64,000 nucleotides of DNA, taken from positions 590,101 through 654,100 of the forward strand of contig QNQO01000654.1 in NCBI GenBank assembly GCA_003290165.1, given 5' to 3'. This DNA comes from Berberis thunbergii (lineage: Eukaryota; Streptophyta; Magnoliopsida; Ranunculales; Berberidaceae). The translations under genes and the position numbers were made by a program. The notes under the pieces are model-generated. The model searched no databases. It was not told where the DNA came from and saw only the letters and a program-made list of their open reading frames with translations. Shown here in pieces: positions 36,559 to 48,630 of the stretch. Numbering within the stretch: the first letter of the stretch is position 1; every line of letters begins with the position of its first letter.

Positions 36559-37046
36559 GTTGGCATACGGCATACATACGTCACGGGGAAGAGTAGACAC
36601 CGCAAGAATGGGCATTGATAGGCTCTGGAATCGAGAGCTGGAAGGATACTCTGCTGTAAAACAGAGTATACCCTGTTTTTCAGGGCAATGAGAAGTTGTT
36701 GAGTGTAGGGAATGGGTGGTCTGGGGGCCGGTTGCTGCGGTTTTGCTGCGGCGGACTGTGTTGCGGTTAGGACTGCTGGTAAGGCAGGGCGTGATGGAGG
36801 CTGTGGGGTGCTTGTGTAGTAGTGTCGCTAGGCGCTGTTGCGGATTGTGCTGCCTACTTGTGTTGATGCTGAATGCTTGTGTTGCCTGCTTGTGTTGCTG
36901 CTGGATGTTTGTGCTAAACATTGGCATTGTGAGAAGATGCAATTTGGTTTTGCAATGTTTTAACAAGATGCAAGTTGCAATTTCTTTTAAAAAAAAATCA
37001 CCAAATTCAATACCATTTTACAGACCTTGATCAAAAAAAAAAAAAC

Positions 37047-37319
37047 TTCCATGGTTGGTTATAACCTCTCGTTGGTGAATGTAACTTCCTATTTGGAGAC
37101 ACCTCTCTTGCAAGTCCATGTGCTCAGCTGAGCATGATGGTTGATGCCGAACACTACGCCCCTGCTGAGAAAATAGTGTTCTACTGAGTTTGTATTGGGT
37201 CTAGGCTCGGGGCTTCTATACTTGTAACTTTCGTGAATAATCTTCGGGCTTCTTGAAAAATGACCAAATCTTTGGACTTCTTTATCTAATTGGGCTAAAG
37301 ATTATTTTTGGATCCCACA
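37047..37319 (-). mobile_element. Partial Ty3-gypsy LTR
   Basis: It matches the outer part of the LTR at 56833-57104, up to the LTR boundary at 37318-37319 (TG...read on the minus strand as TGTGGGATCC). The rest of the LTR and the element are missing; the LINE poly(A) abuts it at 37040. Confidence 0.8.
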
Positions 37320-37800
37320 AACATAATACAAGAATATTGTAAGAAAGGATATTAAGAATCGAAAAGATAAAATAAATAAATTAAAAAATATATATTTCAT
37401 TATCAGCTCAATTATTTGTCAATGCCACAAAAGGATTTTGAGTTTTAATGGTGGGTTCAGCCCGATAACTTTATTTGCACACATATTCTTCTCCCTCTTT
37501 TTTTTCTTGTAAAGACCACCAGCAAAATGTGGTACGAAGGGAAACGAATGAAATTTTCCTCCTGAAAGACCTAATATGATTTCAAAGCTTCCATTATCAC
37601 TAGGTACCAATTAGACTTGTGACACATCCCCATAGCTTCGTAACAAAATTGATCGTCTCTAGGCATGACAATAAGTTGATGCCTCAAACACATCAATGGA
37701 CAAAATCTTCCTACCGGTGGGTTGTCGTACTTTTATAGCAATAGCTCCAGAGGCCCTTCTTACTGTTTACCAATTTCCATATACGCATGAGGCAATCTGA

Positions 37801-38115
37801 TGTGTTTGGTTGCATGAAATCTTATGTCATGGAAATTCATGAGGGGACCTCCATATTTTATGCTAATTTGAGGTATCACTCCACATCCACCATTTGATTT
37901 TGTGATCAATGGGAGAAATGAAAATCTCATGAATATGAGAATCACATGCCTTGGGGAACCAAGGAGTGAGATTCTCATATTCATAGGACTTTCATTCCCA
38001 CCATTGATCACAAAATCAAATGGTGAATGTGGAGTGATACATCAATTTAACCTAAAATATAGAAATCCCTTCATAGATTTCCATGATATAGAATTTCATC
38101 CAACCAAACACACCT
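37801..38115. mobile_element. Fold-back Tourist-like MITE, copy A
   Basis: Two arms of about 155 bp are near-complementary, running from TGTGTTTGGTTGCATGAAAT to the reverse of its partner ending CCAACCAAACACACCT, and meeting near 37955. The right end is followed by TAA. The left end has lost about 13 bp relative to copy B. No coding sequence is present. Confidence 0.85.
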
Positions 38116-38536
38116 TAAAGTTCTCGCTGTCAATGTCCATTACCAGAATATGTTTATACTCAAAATTTGATCTTGAAAATGCTAATGGACTGCACCAACC
38201 CAAACCAATGCTTTTATAGAACTCAAAAACTGGTATGAAGGGAAACACGTAAAATATATATATATATATCTCCCGGGAAGACCCAATATGATTTCAAAGC
38301 TTCCATAATCACTTGAATCACATATGCTGATTTGACACACCCTCATCAACAGGTTACTATCGCTGAGCATGACAATATTGATGTAAATCCATTAATAGAC
38401 AAAATCTTTGTACCGTGAGGTGTTATAGCGAAAGCTCCTAGTGCCCTTCTTGTTGTCTACTAATTTCCATATACAAGTTTGAAGTTCAGTATATCTGTTA
38501 GGAGATTGGTTTATTCATTTATTCTAGGATAGCTAT

Positions 38537-38744
38537 TGTTAAGCCTAAGTAGTATTAGCTACTAGTTAGTTAGTTAGTTTGTCAATGTGGTCCAGAGTCT
38601 GTTAGTGTAGTTTGTTAAGATGAGTTGTTAGTTGTTAAACTGTCTTGACAACCAGCTCTATATTGTTGTCTATGTATACATGTAATGTATCCACTTTCAT
38701 GATTAAGTAATGAAATACAAGATGTCTTCAAGAGTATTCTAATA
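38537..38744 (+). repeat. Copia 5' LTR
   Basis: It starts TGTTAAGCCTAAGTAG and ends TTCTAATA, where the 3' LTR has TTTTAACA, so its terminal CA has mutated. ATGTAATGTATCC and AAGTAATGAAATAC may be part of the polyadenylation region. Confidence 0.93.
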
Positions 38745-38756
38745 TGGTATCAGAGC
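38745..38756 (+). promoter_or_regulatory. Copia primer-binding site
   Basis: TGGTATCAGAGC directly follows the 5' LTR and is the usual plant copia primer-binding site, complementary to the 3' end of initiator methionine tRNA. Confidence 0.93.
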
Positions 38757-38808
38757 TAACATCTGAATACTTTCCTTCTCTCCATCTTAGCTTCTCATAG
38801 CAACTCTA

Positions 38809-41800
38809 ATGGCTGATTCCTCATCGTCCAATACTCCTCTGCCTATCAACTCTGCTATGACAGAGTCTAGGCCAATCATGTTTACTCATGCTTTATCTGT
38901 CAAGCTGACTGAACAAAATTATTTGCTATGGAAACAGCAAGTGCTAGCAACAATCAGAGGACTCAAGCTTCAACGATTCATTGAGAAAAAGAATCTTCTC
39001 CAGAACAGTTCCTCTCCAATGAAGATCAAGCTCGAAATGTTCTCAATCCAGAGTTTATTACCTGGGAACAGCAAGATCAGTTACTATTTTCTTGGCTACT
39101 TTCCTCCATGTCTGAATCACTTCTTACAAGGTTAGTAGGTTGCCTAACATCTGCTCAAATTTGGAACACTCTTGAGGTCTTTTTCAATTCTCACACTGTA
39201 GCCAAGATTTCTCAACTTAGAATTCAATTACAAAACCTCAAGAAATGAGACTTAACTGTTAATGCCTACCTTCTGAAACTCAAATCTATCATTGATCAGT
39301 TGGCTTCAGTAGGACATGTAATCTCTTCACGAGATCATGTCAATGCCATATTTGATGGCTTACCTCAGGCGTATGATACCTTTGTAATCTCAGTTAGCTC
39401 AAGATCTGAGGAATACAATGTTACTGAGGTGGAATCTCTGTTACTTGCTCAAGAAGCTAGGATTGAGAGACATAACAAGGATCTTGATGTCAATAGTTTT
39501 GTAAACTTAGCTCAGTCTTCTTACAAGCCTTCACCAAGATCGTTTGTGTCTAGTTCTCAAGGGGGAAGATCTCCATTTCGAGGTTCATACAATACCAGAG
39601 GAGCTAGATCAAGAAGAGGTAGATCAGGTTTTCGATCTTAGAATAATAGACCACAATGTCAAATTTGTGGCAAAATTGGGCATCTTGCCTTCAAATGCTT
39701 CAATCGATTTGATAACTCTGTATCAAATCCATGGAGTTCTCAGTCAGCATCACCTGGTTATGGTAACTCGTCTTCATCATCAGCCTCCACTCCTAGATAG
39801 GCCTACCTTGCCTCATCGAATCATCCTCAGTCTACTTGGAGACCTACTCAATCTCAGCTACAGATGAACAATATTCATTCTTCTCAGATGCAGTCTCATG
39901 TTGATGATAGGTGGTATCCAGATTCAGGTGCCACTGATTATTGCACACCTTATACTCAGAATTTAATGCATACTATGCCATATCATGGTAGTGAGCAATT
40001 GTTTGTGGGTGATGGAACTGCTGTGCCTATTGAAAACATAGGCCAGTCTTCAATTTCTTCTCTGAATTCTTCAAGAAAATTACACCTCAAAAATGTCCTT
40101 CAGGTTCCTAAATTGACAAAGAATCTCTTAAGTGTATCTAGGTTTGCTAGAGATAACAATGTCTTCTTTGAATTTCACTCTAATTGTTGCTTTGTCAAAG
40201 ATCAGGCCACACTGAAAATTCTCTTGAAAGGAACACTTAAGCACGGCTTGTATGTGTTTCCTTATATGCCTTCTACTTGTTCAAAGTCTGTCTCTCTTTC
40301 TACTAGACCAACTTCTTCATCTCTTCCTACATTCAATAGTGGTGAGTCTTCTTCAGCATCATGTAGTCCTTCTGCTTCCAGTAATTTGGATTCCAGTAGT
40401 TATTCAGCATTTCGTAGGCAGCCAGCTTCAGCAGTCAGTAGTTCCTCAGCATTCAGTAGTCAGCCTGCTTCCAGTAGTTCCTCAGCAACTTGCTCAGCAC
40501 TCTGCTCAGCATGTAATTCAGCATATTGCTCAGCAGCATCTTGTTCAGCATATAACTCAGCATCTTGCTCAGATTCCTGCTCCTCAGCAACTTGCTCAGC
40601 ACATTGCACATCAGCAATTTGCTCAGCATGTAATTCATCTTGTTGTACTCATAACTCATCCATTTGCAATAACACTTTTATGTCAAAAGCATGTTCTTCT
40701 TTGTCTCAGTGGCATGCTAGACTAGGACATCCTTCTCTTTCTGTTGTAAAACAAGTTCTTAATAAATGCAACATTACTGCTTCCCATACTGATGTTGATA
40801 TTTGTACTGCCTGTTGCTTGGGCAAGATCCATAGACTTCCGTTCTCCAATTCTACTAAAGTTTATTCAAAACCCTTTGAGCTAATTCATACTGACCTTTG
40901 GGGTCCTGCCTCTACTCAGTCTTCTGGTGGTTTCAAGTACTATGTTCATTTTATTGATTCCTATAGTAGATTCACTTGGGTCTACTTATTGAAAAATAAG
41001 TCAGATGCCTTTCCCACTTTCCTCAAATTCAAGGCTTTAGTTGAGTTGCAATTTGGCTTTCCTATCAAATGTCTGCAATCAGACTGGGGCGGGGAGTATA
41101 GATCCTTTGCTCATTTTCTTAGTACTCATGGGATAGGTCATAGGCTTGCATGTCCTACTACTCATCAGCAGAATGGACTTGCTGAAAGAAAGCATCGTCA
41201 CATTACTGAATCAGCATTGGCACTCCTTGCCCATGCCTCACTTTCTCTAAAATACTAGGATGATGCTGTTAGGACTTCAGTGTTTCTTATCAATCGTGTT
41301 CCTACTCAAACTCTCAATGGTCTGTCCCCTTATGAAAAACTCTACAATACACCTCCTGACTACAGTATTTTAAGAGTTTTTGGGTGTTCATGTTTTCCCA
41401 ATACCAGGCCATACAACTCCCATAAGTTGCAATTTAGATCTGAGGAATGCATTTTTCTGGGGTATAGTTCTCAACATAAGGGATACAAATGTGTGTCACG
41501 TTCTGGCCGCCTCTTCATATCTCGGGATGTAGTGTTTAATGAGTCCCATTTTCCTTATTCAAAGTGGTACCCTGATGATACTGGTCCTTCTTCATCTGGT
41601 CCTTCTTCTAATTCTGTTCCTGCATCCATTGGTTTCTCCTCTTCACCCACTGACACTCCATCCCCTGCTTCCTCCCATACATTACTTAATCCTTTGGTCC
41701 ACTTGTCTCCTACTGTTCCACCCAGTCACACTCATGTTCCTGGCCCTGCTTCTAGCCCTGTCTCTAGCCCTGCTTCCAGTCCTCTTCCTAATAACAGTCC

Positions 41801-43466
41801 TCTAGTCAGGTCAGTGTCTAGTCCTCCTCATCCTATTGCTCCTAGTCATACTATGATTACTAGGTCTAAGGCAAGCATCTACAAACCTAAAGTCTATATG
41901 GCATCCTCTGAACCTGTGAGTTTGCATGAAGCACTTGATACCCCTCATTGGTCCTCAGCTATGCAACATGAATATGGTGCTCTTCTACGCAACAATACTT
42001 GGACACTTGTTGATCCTCCTCCACACAGAGCTATAGTTGGTTGTAAATGGTTGTTTAAAGTTAAGCAAAATGTTGATGGGTCTGTTCATCGATATAAGGC
42101 TAGATTGGTGGCTAGGGGGTTTGAACAAGATGCAGGATTCGACTATGCTGAAACCTTTAGTCCAGTGGTGAAACCCACAACTATTCGGGTTGTCTTCACA
42201 ATAGCCATTACTTTTGGTTGGTCAGTATTTCAACTTGATGTTAACAATGCCTTTCTTAATGGAGATTTGCAAGAGGATGTTTATATGATGCAACCCCCTG
42301 GATTTACTGATTCTTCACGGCCCCATGCTGTGTGCAAATTACACAAAGCCTTGTATGGTCTAAAGCAGGCTCCTCGAGCATGGTTTGAAAAACTGAGACA
42401 CACTCTTCATCTCTTTGGATTTGTTCCTTCTAAGTCAGATACTTCTCTATTCATTCGACACTCTGCTACTCCTATCTTTCTTCTGGTGTATGTTGATGAT
42501 ATCTTGATTACTGGATCCAGCTCACTAGAGGTTTCACAGGTTATTCAGCAACTAAATAATCAGTTTGCATTACGAGATCTTGGTCTTGCTCACTACTTCC
42601 TTGGCATTCAGGTTCAACAAACTTCTGATGGCTTGTTCTTGTCTCAAACTAAGTACATCAATGATCTATTGTGTAGAGCAAAAATGCAGTTTGCTAATGG
42701 TTTATCCACTCCAATGAGTGGTGGGGAGAAACTCTATGACACTGGCAGTGATCCAGTTAATGATGTTCACCTATATAGGAGTTTGGTTGGTGCTCTACAA
42801 TATGTTACCATCACAAGGCCTGAATTGTCTTACTCAGTTAATAAGGTGTGTCAATTCATGCACCATCCTCTTGAATCCCACTGGAGAGTAGTCAAAAGAA
42901 TTCTGATGTATCTCAAAGCTACACCCACTGCTGGTCTTCATCTGGTTTCATCCCCTTCTTTCAAATGGACTGGATACTATGATGCTGATTAGGCATCTGA
43001 TCCTATCGACAGGAGATCTACTTCTGGTTACTGTGTGTTTTTAGGTGCAAATCTAATATCTTGGTCTTCAAAGAAGCAGAGTACTATCTCCAGAAGTAGC
43101 ACTGAAGCTGAATACAGAAGCCTTGCTACCGTTACAGCTGAATTAACTTGGCTACAGTCTCTCATGTCTGAACTTCATCTTTGCTCTAGCCCTCCTACTA
43201 TCTGGTGTGATAATAATAGCGCTGTAATGCTTAGTGCAAATCCAATTCTTCACTCTAGAACCAAGCATCTTGAATTGGATCTTTACTTTGTACGAGAGAA
43301 GGTTGCTATGAGACTTGTCCAAGTTCATCACATTCCTGCTCTTGATCAAATTGCTGACATTTTCACCAAGGTTCTTGGGAAGTCTAGATTTCTGAAGCTT
43401 CGTGACAAACTAAGTGTAGTTGATGTATCTACGCTTAGTTTGAAGGGGGATGTTAAGCCTAAGTAG
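38809..43466 (+). pseudogene. Copia gag-pol polyprotein, lightly damaged
   Basis: From ATG 38809: gag (VKLTEQNYLLWKQQV); CCHC knuckle CQICGKIGHLAFKC (39657-39700); protease YPDSGATDYCT (about 39918); a Ser/Cys-rich linker (40330-40690); GAG-pre-integrase WHARLGHPSLSVV; integrase with D (HTDLWGP), D (LQSDWGGEY) and E (NGLAERKHR); reverse transcriptase with LVYVDDILITG (42485-42515); RNase H with STEAEYRSLA (43096) and IADIFTK. After one frame change near 38990, a single frame runs from about 39000 to 43466. It is broken only by stops at 39246, 39639, 39798, 41256 and 42990. The stops at 41256 (KY*DDA) and 42990 (DAD*ASD) replace conserved tryptophans. Confidence 0.93.
43441..43450 (+). promoter_or_regulatory. 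Copia polypurine tract
   Basis: TGAAGGGGGA lies directly before the 3' LTR, the usual site of plus-strand DNA priming. Confidence 0.85.
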
Positions 43467-43654
43467 TATTAGCTACTAGTTAGTTAGTTTGTCAATGTGG
43501 TCCAGAGTTTGTTAGTGTAGTTTGTTAAGATGAGTTGATAGTTGTTAAACTGTCTTGACAACCAGCTCTATATTGCTGTCTATATATACATGTAATGTAT
43601 CCACTTTCATGATTAAGTAATGAAATACAAGATGTCTTCAAGAGTATTTTAACA
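43451..43654 (+). repeat. Copia 3' LTR
   Basis: TGTTAAGCCTAAGTAG to TTTTAACA with intact TG...CA ends. It is 4 bp shorter than the 5' LTR because one TTAG unit is missing. Confidence 0.93.
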
Positions 43655-43853
43655 GCTATATATGGAAACTATATTCTATATTCTAGGATAACAATTGTTA
43701 TAGAAAACTACTTCCTTAAGAAGTTTAATATTTCTTAAACTATTATTAGATATTATGAGAAATTAGGAAAGTTACTGTTGAAGTCCTTGTATAAATATTT
43801 TCCATTGGATTAATGAGAATGCAGAAAAGAATTACCCTAAATCTTTCAATATC

Positions 43854-45399
43854 CACTAAACCGATTGAGGTGCCTAAAATAACTACCTACATGTTTTCAA
43901 ATTCCACCACCATATGAAGCAACCTGATATCTTTGAAGTTCTCTTTGTACATGTCCATCGCAAGAACATGTTTACACTCAAAATTTCGATTTTGATCTTG
44001 TGTCATTATAAAATTCCATAGAATTATGCAAGTAAGTTGAGACTTCATATTAGATCAAAAACGGGTTCGCCCATTTTACAGCCTTCTGGTTTGAGGTTAA
44101 GCTCTGATCATGCTCTCCGATACATGAAATAAGTTTGTCCTCGTCTCATTCATAGGATAAACTTGTTGGTGGTTGTTTTGGTGGAGCTATCCATGCGGCA
44201 GTCCTGTACCTAGAACAAATAACAGAACGTCTAACTTATACAATACATGAAATTGTTAATTAAGTGACGATAAAAAGTTCTCCAAAGAAAAAACAACCAT
44301 TAAAATCAGAAGAATTTGAGGTTAGTATACGGTCCTTGGAATATTTAAAAAAAAGTCGCTTATTCTTATGGTTTGCACTGTAAAACTCGTTCTATGGTCA
44401 AATAGGGTACTAGCTTAGCTGATAGACATACATGTATGCCTTGCCTATTGGAGATGTTCGTAAGGACTGTCGCAACTTTTTTTGATAACAAATCAAAGTG
44501 GGCCATTAGAATCTTTTGTAATCACTTTTGCTCCTGCAAAAAATGATATATATTATTAGATCTTCCGAAAATGAACGACAAGTTCATTATAGTTCAACTA
44601 CAGAATGACAGCCCCAGAGATGGCCTAAACAAATATCCAACATTTTTATCAAACTTAATGTGGATTACAATTTCATGTTTATCTTCTGCTGAGTTCATTG
44701 AGACCCAACATGTAGTTGTGCTTGTAATGCTCTGAGAGCTCACTGTGGTAGGTGAGGCAAATAAATTTTGACAGGGAGACATAACATGCGGTAGGTGAGG
44801 CAAATAAATTTGTGATGGGGAGACATAACATAAGAACCTTAGAATAGAGAATGGGGACACAACACAGCTTATCAACACTACCTACAAGGAACATTCATGA
44901 GATTTGATTATGGCCACACCTTATGCTTGGGCATGCAGTAGGTTTAGTTTCTTCAAACTTACTAAATGTTTTTTTAGTCCATAAATAAGGTTTTTGAAAC
45001 ATACAATTCACAGTGGTCGAAAAATTATAAAACCAAATCAAAATCGAAGATAACAGGTTTGATTCATAGTATAATATAATCAAATCAACCCCATATGTGT
45101 GGTCATATTCATTGATGCATTTAGAGTTCCCATATGCATGGAAATATTACTCTTCCAAAGTAAATAATCTTTGAAAATCAAAAGGAAATACAATATGAAA
45201 TACAATCCGTTAATTTTTCTCTCTTACTTTTTTTTAATCCCTTAATTCATCCTACCCTAGATGCCACCGGTTGGGATCAACCTTCTTACCTAATTAATGA
45301 TACTATCCGCCACTGCTCAACCACTGAGCCATCACACATTTGGCCTCCTACTAAATTTCCTCCCTCCATCTTCTATCTTTTTTTTTTTTTTAGTAATTC
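43854..45399. other. Duplicated non-coding DNA upstream of KCS
   Basis: It aligns with 58275-59835. No gene is recognised; the short open frames on the minus strand around 44594-44894 come from a minisatellite. A minisatellite of about 51 bp (GTAGGTGAGGCAAATAAATT..GACATAACAT) lies at 44750-44850 with two units. Confidence 0.6.
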
Positions 45400-45549
45400 T
45401 AGCTACCTTGTTTCGGTGCCTCCTTTGTGTTTCTTTGGGAAAATTTTACACTTTCTCTTTAAAACCCAAACACAAACACAAAACATCATCCACAAAAGGG
45501 GTAGAAGTGTAAAAAAAAACCCCAAAGAGGCACCGAAACAAGGCAGCTA
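45400..45549. repeat. Inverted-repeat element with 23-bp arms
   Basis: The arms TAGCTACCTTGTTTCGGTGC (from 45400) and the reverse complement ending AAACAAGGCAGCTA (to 45549) are separated by about 100 bp. The same structure is in copy B (about 61605-61765). It is probably a MITE, but I could not fix a target duplication. Confidence 0.6.
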
Positions 45550-45852
45550 AGAAATTTTCTCTTTTTTTCTCTTTGCAAAAGAAAAAAATGCAAAAACTCT
45601 CACCCCTTATATGAACAATTGAACTCCATCTTTCCCCTCTCATTTTATTCTCAACGTTCAAAATTTTTTTTTGCAATCACCAAAATTTGACGGTGTTACA
45701 ATACTTACTGAATAAAGAACAAAAAGGAAAAAAAAATGCATTTTGACCCATCGTAGTTCTCAATCGTTTCGTCGAGAGTATTTATGTAATCTTCAATTTG
45801 TTCAAGTAAATGTGAAATAAAATTAATTATTGGTAGTGTACTAATAGTCTAA

Positions 45853-46655
45853 GGGAGTGTATTCAATTAAGGATTGCGAAGGATTTTAAAATCCATGGGT
45901 ATTCAATTAAGAATTTAAAAGAATACATCTAAATTCAGGGGTATTCAATATGAATTGTGAATGAATTGTTTTAAAATTCATCAAAATCATAGGGTATTTA
46001 ATTCATACTTTTTTCAAAAGTCCACCAAAATCAAATGGGTATTAATAAATAATGAATTTTGATGGATTTGTCAAATTAATGGCATTTGAAGGATTTGTGA
46101 GTGGGAGGTATAAATAACAAAACCCCTTTCAAATGCAACCTCTCCCCCTCGGATTCTCAATCGCTCTCTCCATTTTCTTTCTCATTCTTCTTTTTCTTCG
46201 CTGATAACACAAATAACCCTCATAGAAACCTCTCTCACTAATAGATGATGATGATGATGAGTTTGGAGATCTCTACACCAACGTCTTCGACCCCTTTTCA
46301 ACGGCTCTGACCCAACCGCCAGCCACCACTGCAAAACCCCACCCGAACCTCACCAAACCAGTCGATATTTCATTTTTGTTGTAGATTGATCGTTCGATCT
46401 CTCTCTCTTTCCTTCCCTATCTCTGCAACTTCTTATACGGTAAGGGTTACGATTTGTGAAAGAAGAAGATGGGACAATTTGACTAGAGGAAAATCCACAA
46501 GAATTCTGTAAAATCCATCAAAATCTATGTGAATTTTGTAAAATTCATTACAATCCTTTAAAATCTTATAAAATCTTTTTAAATCCATGAAAATTTTAAA
46601 ATTCTTCACAATCCATAAAAAAAAAAATCCTACTTGAATACACCCCTTTTAAGTA
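45853..46655. mobile_element. PIF/Harbinger-like non-autonomous element
   Basis: The left end GGGAGTGTATTCAATTAAGG and the right end, reversed, GGGGTGTATTCAAGTAGG form a terminal inverted repeat. TAA lies beside the left end and near the right end, as expected for a 3-bp TAA target. Subterminal AAAATCCAT repeats lie at both ends. The interior (46130-46430) is CT-rich and gene-leader-like, with no transposase. Copy B keeps the left half (62048-62435) and has lost the right half. Confidence 0.65.
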
Positions 46656-46714
46656 TTGGGGGTGAATCCTCCCTCTACTTCATACTCGTAAGTTTTTCCT
46701 CCTCATACCTACTT

Positions 46715-46810
46715 GAGCCCTTCTAGGAGGCGAGGAAATGGGCGAGGAAACGGGCGAGGGAGAGGGGGATGAGTGGTCACACCCCTCCCCCTCGCCATTT
46801 AGAATTTCCG
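46715..46810. mobile_element. 96-bp MULE-type MITE
   Basis: It starts GAGCCCTTCTAGGAGGCGAG and ends CGCCATTTAGAATTTCCG, flanked by a perfect 9-bp duplication TACCTACTT (46706-46714 and 46811-46819). Nine-base duplications are the mark of Mutator-like elements. The same termini occur at 59838, 62930 and 63396. Confidence 0.85.
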
Positions 46811-48630
46811 TACCTACTTTGTAAATTGATTTACAAATTATACTCATTGCACCAATTTATAAAAATACCCAAAGTACCCTTTTGTTTTACCTAGCTCTAG
46901 CTAATAAACAATTAAATCATTTTTTAAACTTCCAATTTAAACATTTACGAAAACAATTTTAATGCCATGACCATTCTTAGATTTTTTTTTTTTTTCTAAT
47001 TTAAGTTATTTTAAATTGTTAGATTATTTTACAACTTGAAAGAAGTTACTTGTATTTATAAATTGAGATGATAAAATTGGTTACAAATTTTAAAAAATAC
47101 AAATAACAATAGTGCAACACCACAGTGTCTGTAGTTGCAAACTTTATCTTTGGTACTCAATGAAAAAAAACCAATCTTACTTATGATAAAAATAACAACA
47201 TTGGTATCACCATGGATTGGATTTAAAGAAATCATAAAGAATGAGGATAAGTACCTTCCTTGATGTGAAAACCCGAATCAGCGATTTGAAACTTTGAAGC
47301 CTATGAGAAAATAGTGAAGATGATTGGAAAACCTGTTCCTTGTATACACATGGTAAAACAAAAGGAAGTTTTGGCTATTTTATAAATTGTGTGTGAACTC
47401 GGGGTAGTTAAGGCGAGATGGATTGATCAACCAATATAACAGTCTAGATTACTAGACCATGTGTGATCCTGAATTAAGACAAGATTAAAAAAAAAATCAG
47501 ACTCGGGGCTTGGATGGTCGCACTAAAGTGTACGGAATTTTCAAGCAATACTCTTTCTCAAAATAGGAATAGTTCTCTTCTTGGGTAAGAGTCTCTAGTT
47601 GATGACGATAAGAAATCCTATAAAATGTCTATGTTATTAGAAAAACTCTAGTTGTGTTTTCTTCTTCTTTTGCGGAATTTCACTTGCGACAAGATTGTTA
47701 TCCCTTACTGGTGCAACTTGTTTATACATAAGAATTTCTTTAGTTTAGACAACCTGGTTGCGGAACAAACTATATGTGGACTCCTTAACAATTTGTTGTT
47801 GATACATCAAACATCACATTTATATGATAAACATGGAATGTCTGTGTTTCTTTATTTAAACCTAATAGATGTTATTGACTTTGACATTAACATTTAATTA
47901 GGATCCGTACATCTGTCTTCTCTGGCTTCACACTATATAAATTCTTGGATTAGAGACATAACGTATTGGCAAGTACAACACACCTAATTAATTGTTGATA
48001 GCATTTGCTTCAAATGTGCTAGCACCAAGAAATAGATTTTTTATTTTTATTTTTTTATTAATGGGAATGGAACTTTGCCAAAAAAAGCACTCCCCACCCA
48101 GTTGAATTGAAATTTTGAATAAAAAAAAATGAATATTACACTAAATCAGTAGGCTCAATCAGAATAAAATAAATAGTCAAATTCAAAGGAAAAGCTATAG
48201 CTCAACTACCAATATAAATATGGAACTGACCAGGAATAAAATAAAATCCACATCCATAGCTTATCTATGCAAAGTAATTGTTCAATTTGCTCCTCCACAC
48301 ATGTTGATTTATGTTGATTTCTCATATCGATCATTTCTCACCTAATTATTGGATTCTAATTCATTAGGCGCTTTTTGCTTTTCCGGATCTGATTCATTCT
48401 ACGATCTCAACCAAAAAATTGAACATTCATCAATTAAGATGGCTTCAATCAACTATAATGCATGACGAGGACATTAGTGAAGGTAGTTAAAGTGCTAATT
48501 GAGTTTTTATTTTCCTGAAAAGTAAGTAGAGTTTTAAGGACCCTAGCAACCTTTAGGTTTATTAATAGGCACACACCCTAACAAGAAAGTTGCAACCTAA
48601 CCCTGACACCTTTTCTCCACCCATTTGACA
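46811..48630. other. Duplicated region upstream of the KCS pseudogene
   Basis: It aligns with 62440-63950 from about 47300 onward. 48165-48465 is the repeat also seen at 13092-13566. The 81-codon frame at 47652-47897 is largely repeated near 63250-63350 and shows no protein domain. No clear promoter element could be set for the KCS copy. Confidence 0.55.

Larger units (their letters stand above)
28550..37040 (+). mobile_element. Decayed L1-type LINE, near full length
   Basis: Order on the plus strand: ORF1 with DUF4283 and a CCHC knuckle (28568-30565); ORF2 with endonuclease, reverse transcriptase, zf-RVT and RNase H (30567-34713); then 3' sequence interrupted by a 1.85-kb insertion and ending in an A run (37027-37040). 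Compared with the sister copy at 49.9 kb, ORF1 lacks about 45 N-terminal residues, so the 5' end is truncated. No clear target duplication was found. Multiple stops and frame changes make it immobile. Confidence 0.85.
38537..43654 (+). mobile_element. Near-complete Ty1-copia retrotransposon
   Basis: LTRs at 38537-38744 and 43451-43654 are flanked by the perfect duplication GCTAT (38532-38536 and 43655-43659). The LTRs differ by six substitutions, five of them transitions, and a 4-bp indel in a TTAG run. A primer-binding site, gag-pol frame and polypurine tract lie between. It has inserted inside an older solo LTR. The gag and integrase wording resembles the Ale/Retrofit-RE1 group, which is a judgement from memory. 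Confidence 0.95.
38496..43848. mobile_element. Solo LTR split by a copia element
   Basis: The LTR is in two pieces, 38496-38536 and 43660-43848 (about 230 bp together). It starts TGTTAGGAGATTGG and ends AATCTTTCA, flanked by a perfect 5-bp duplication ATATC (38491-38495 and 43849-43853). Copy B of the segmental duplication has the uninterrupted site CAGTATATCCAACTAAACC (58267-58285), which confirms the boundaries. Confidence 0.9.
37047..48545. repeat. Segmental duplication, copy A
   Basis: 37047-38495 aligns with 56833-58274, and 43849-48545 aligns with 58270-63950, by eye roughly 90-95 percent identical where uninterrupted. Copy A contains the solo LTR/copia nest (38496-43848) that copy B lacks. 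Copy B lacks about 1 kb corresponding to 46290-47300. The left edge begins within a Ty3-gypsy LTR that is complete in copy B. The right edge lies just upstream of the KCS pseudogene. Confidence 0.9.

Noticed and set aside
40252..40725. 157-codon frame overlapping copia pol
   Set aside because: It comes from the TCAGCA-type repeat read in a second frame; the pol frame holds the conserved domains.
47652..47897. 81-codon frame upstream of KCS
   Set aside because: It has no recognisable domain, and its repeat near 63250-63350 does not keep the whole frame.
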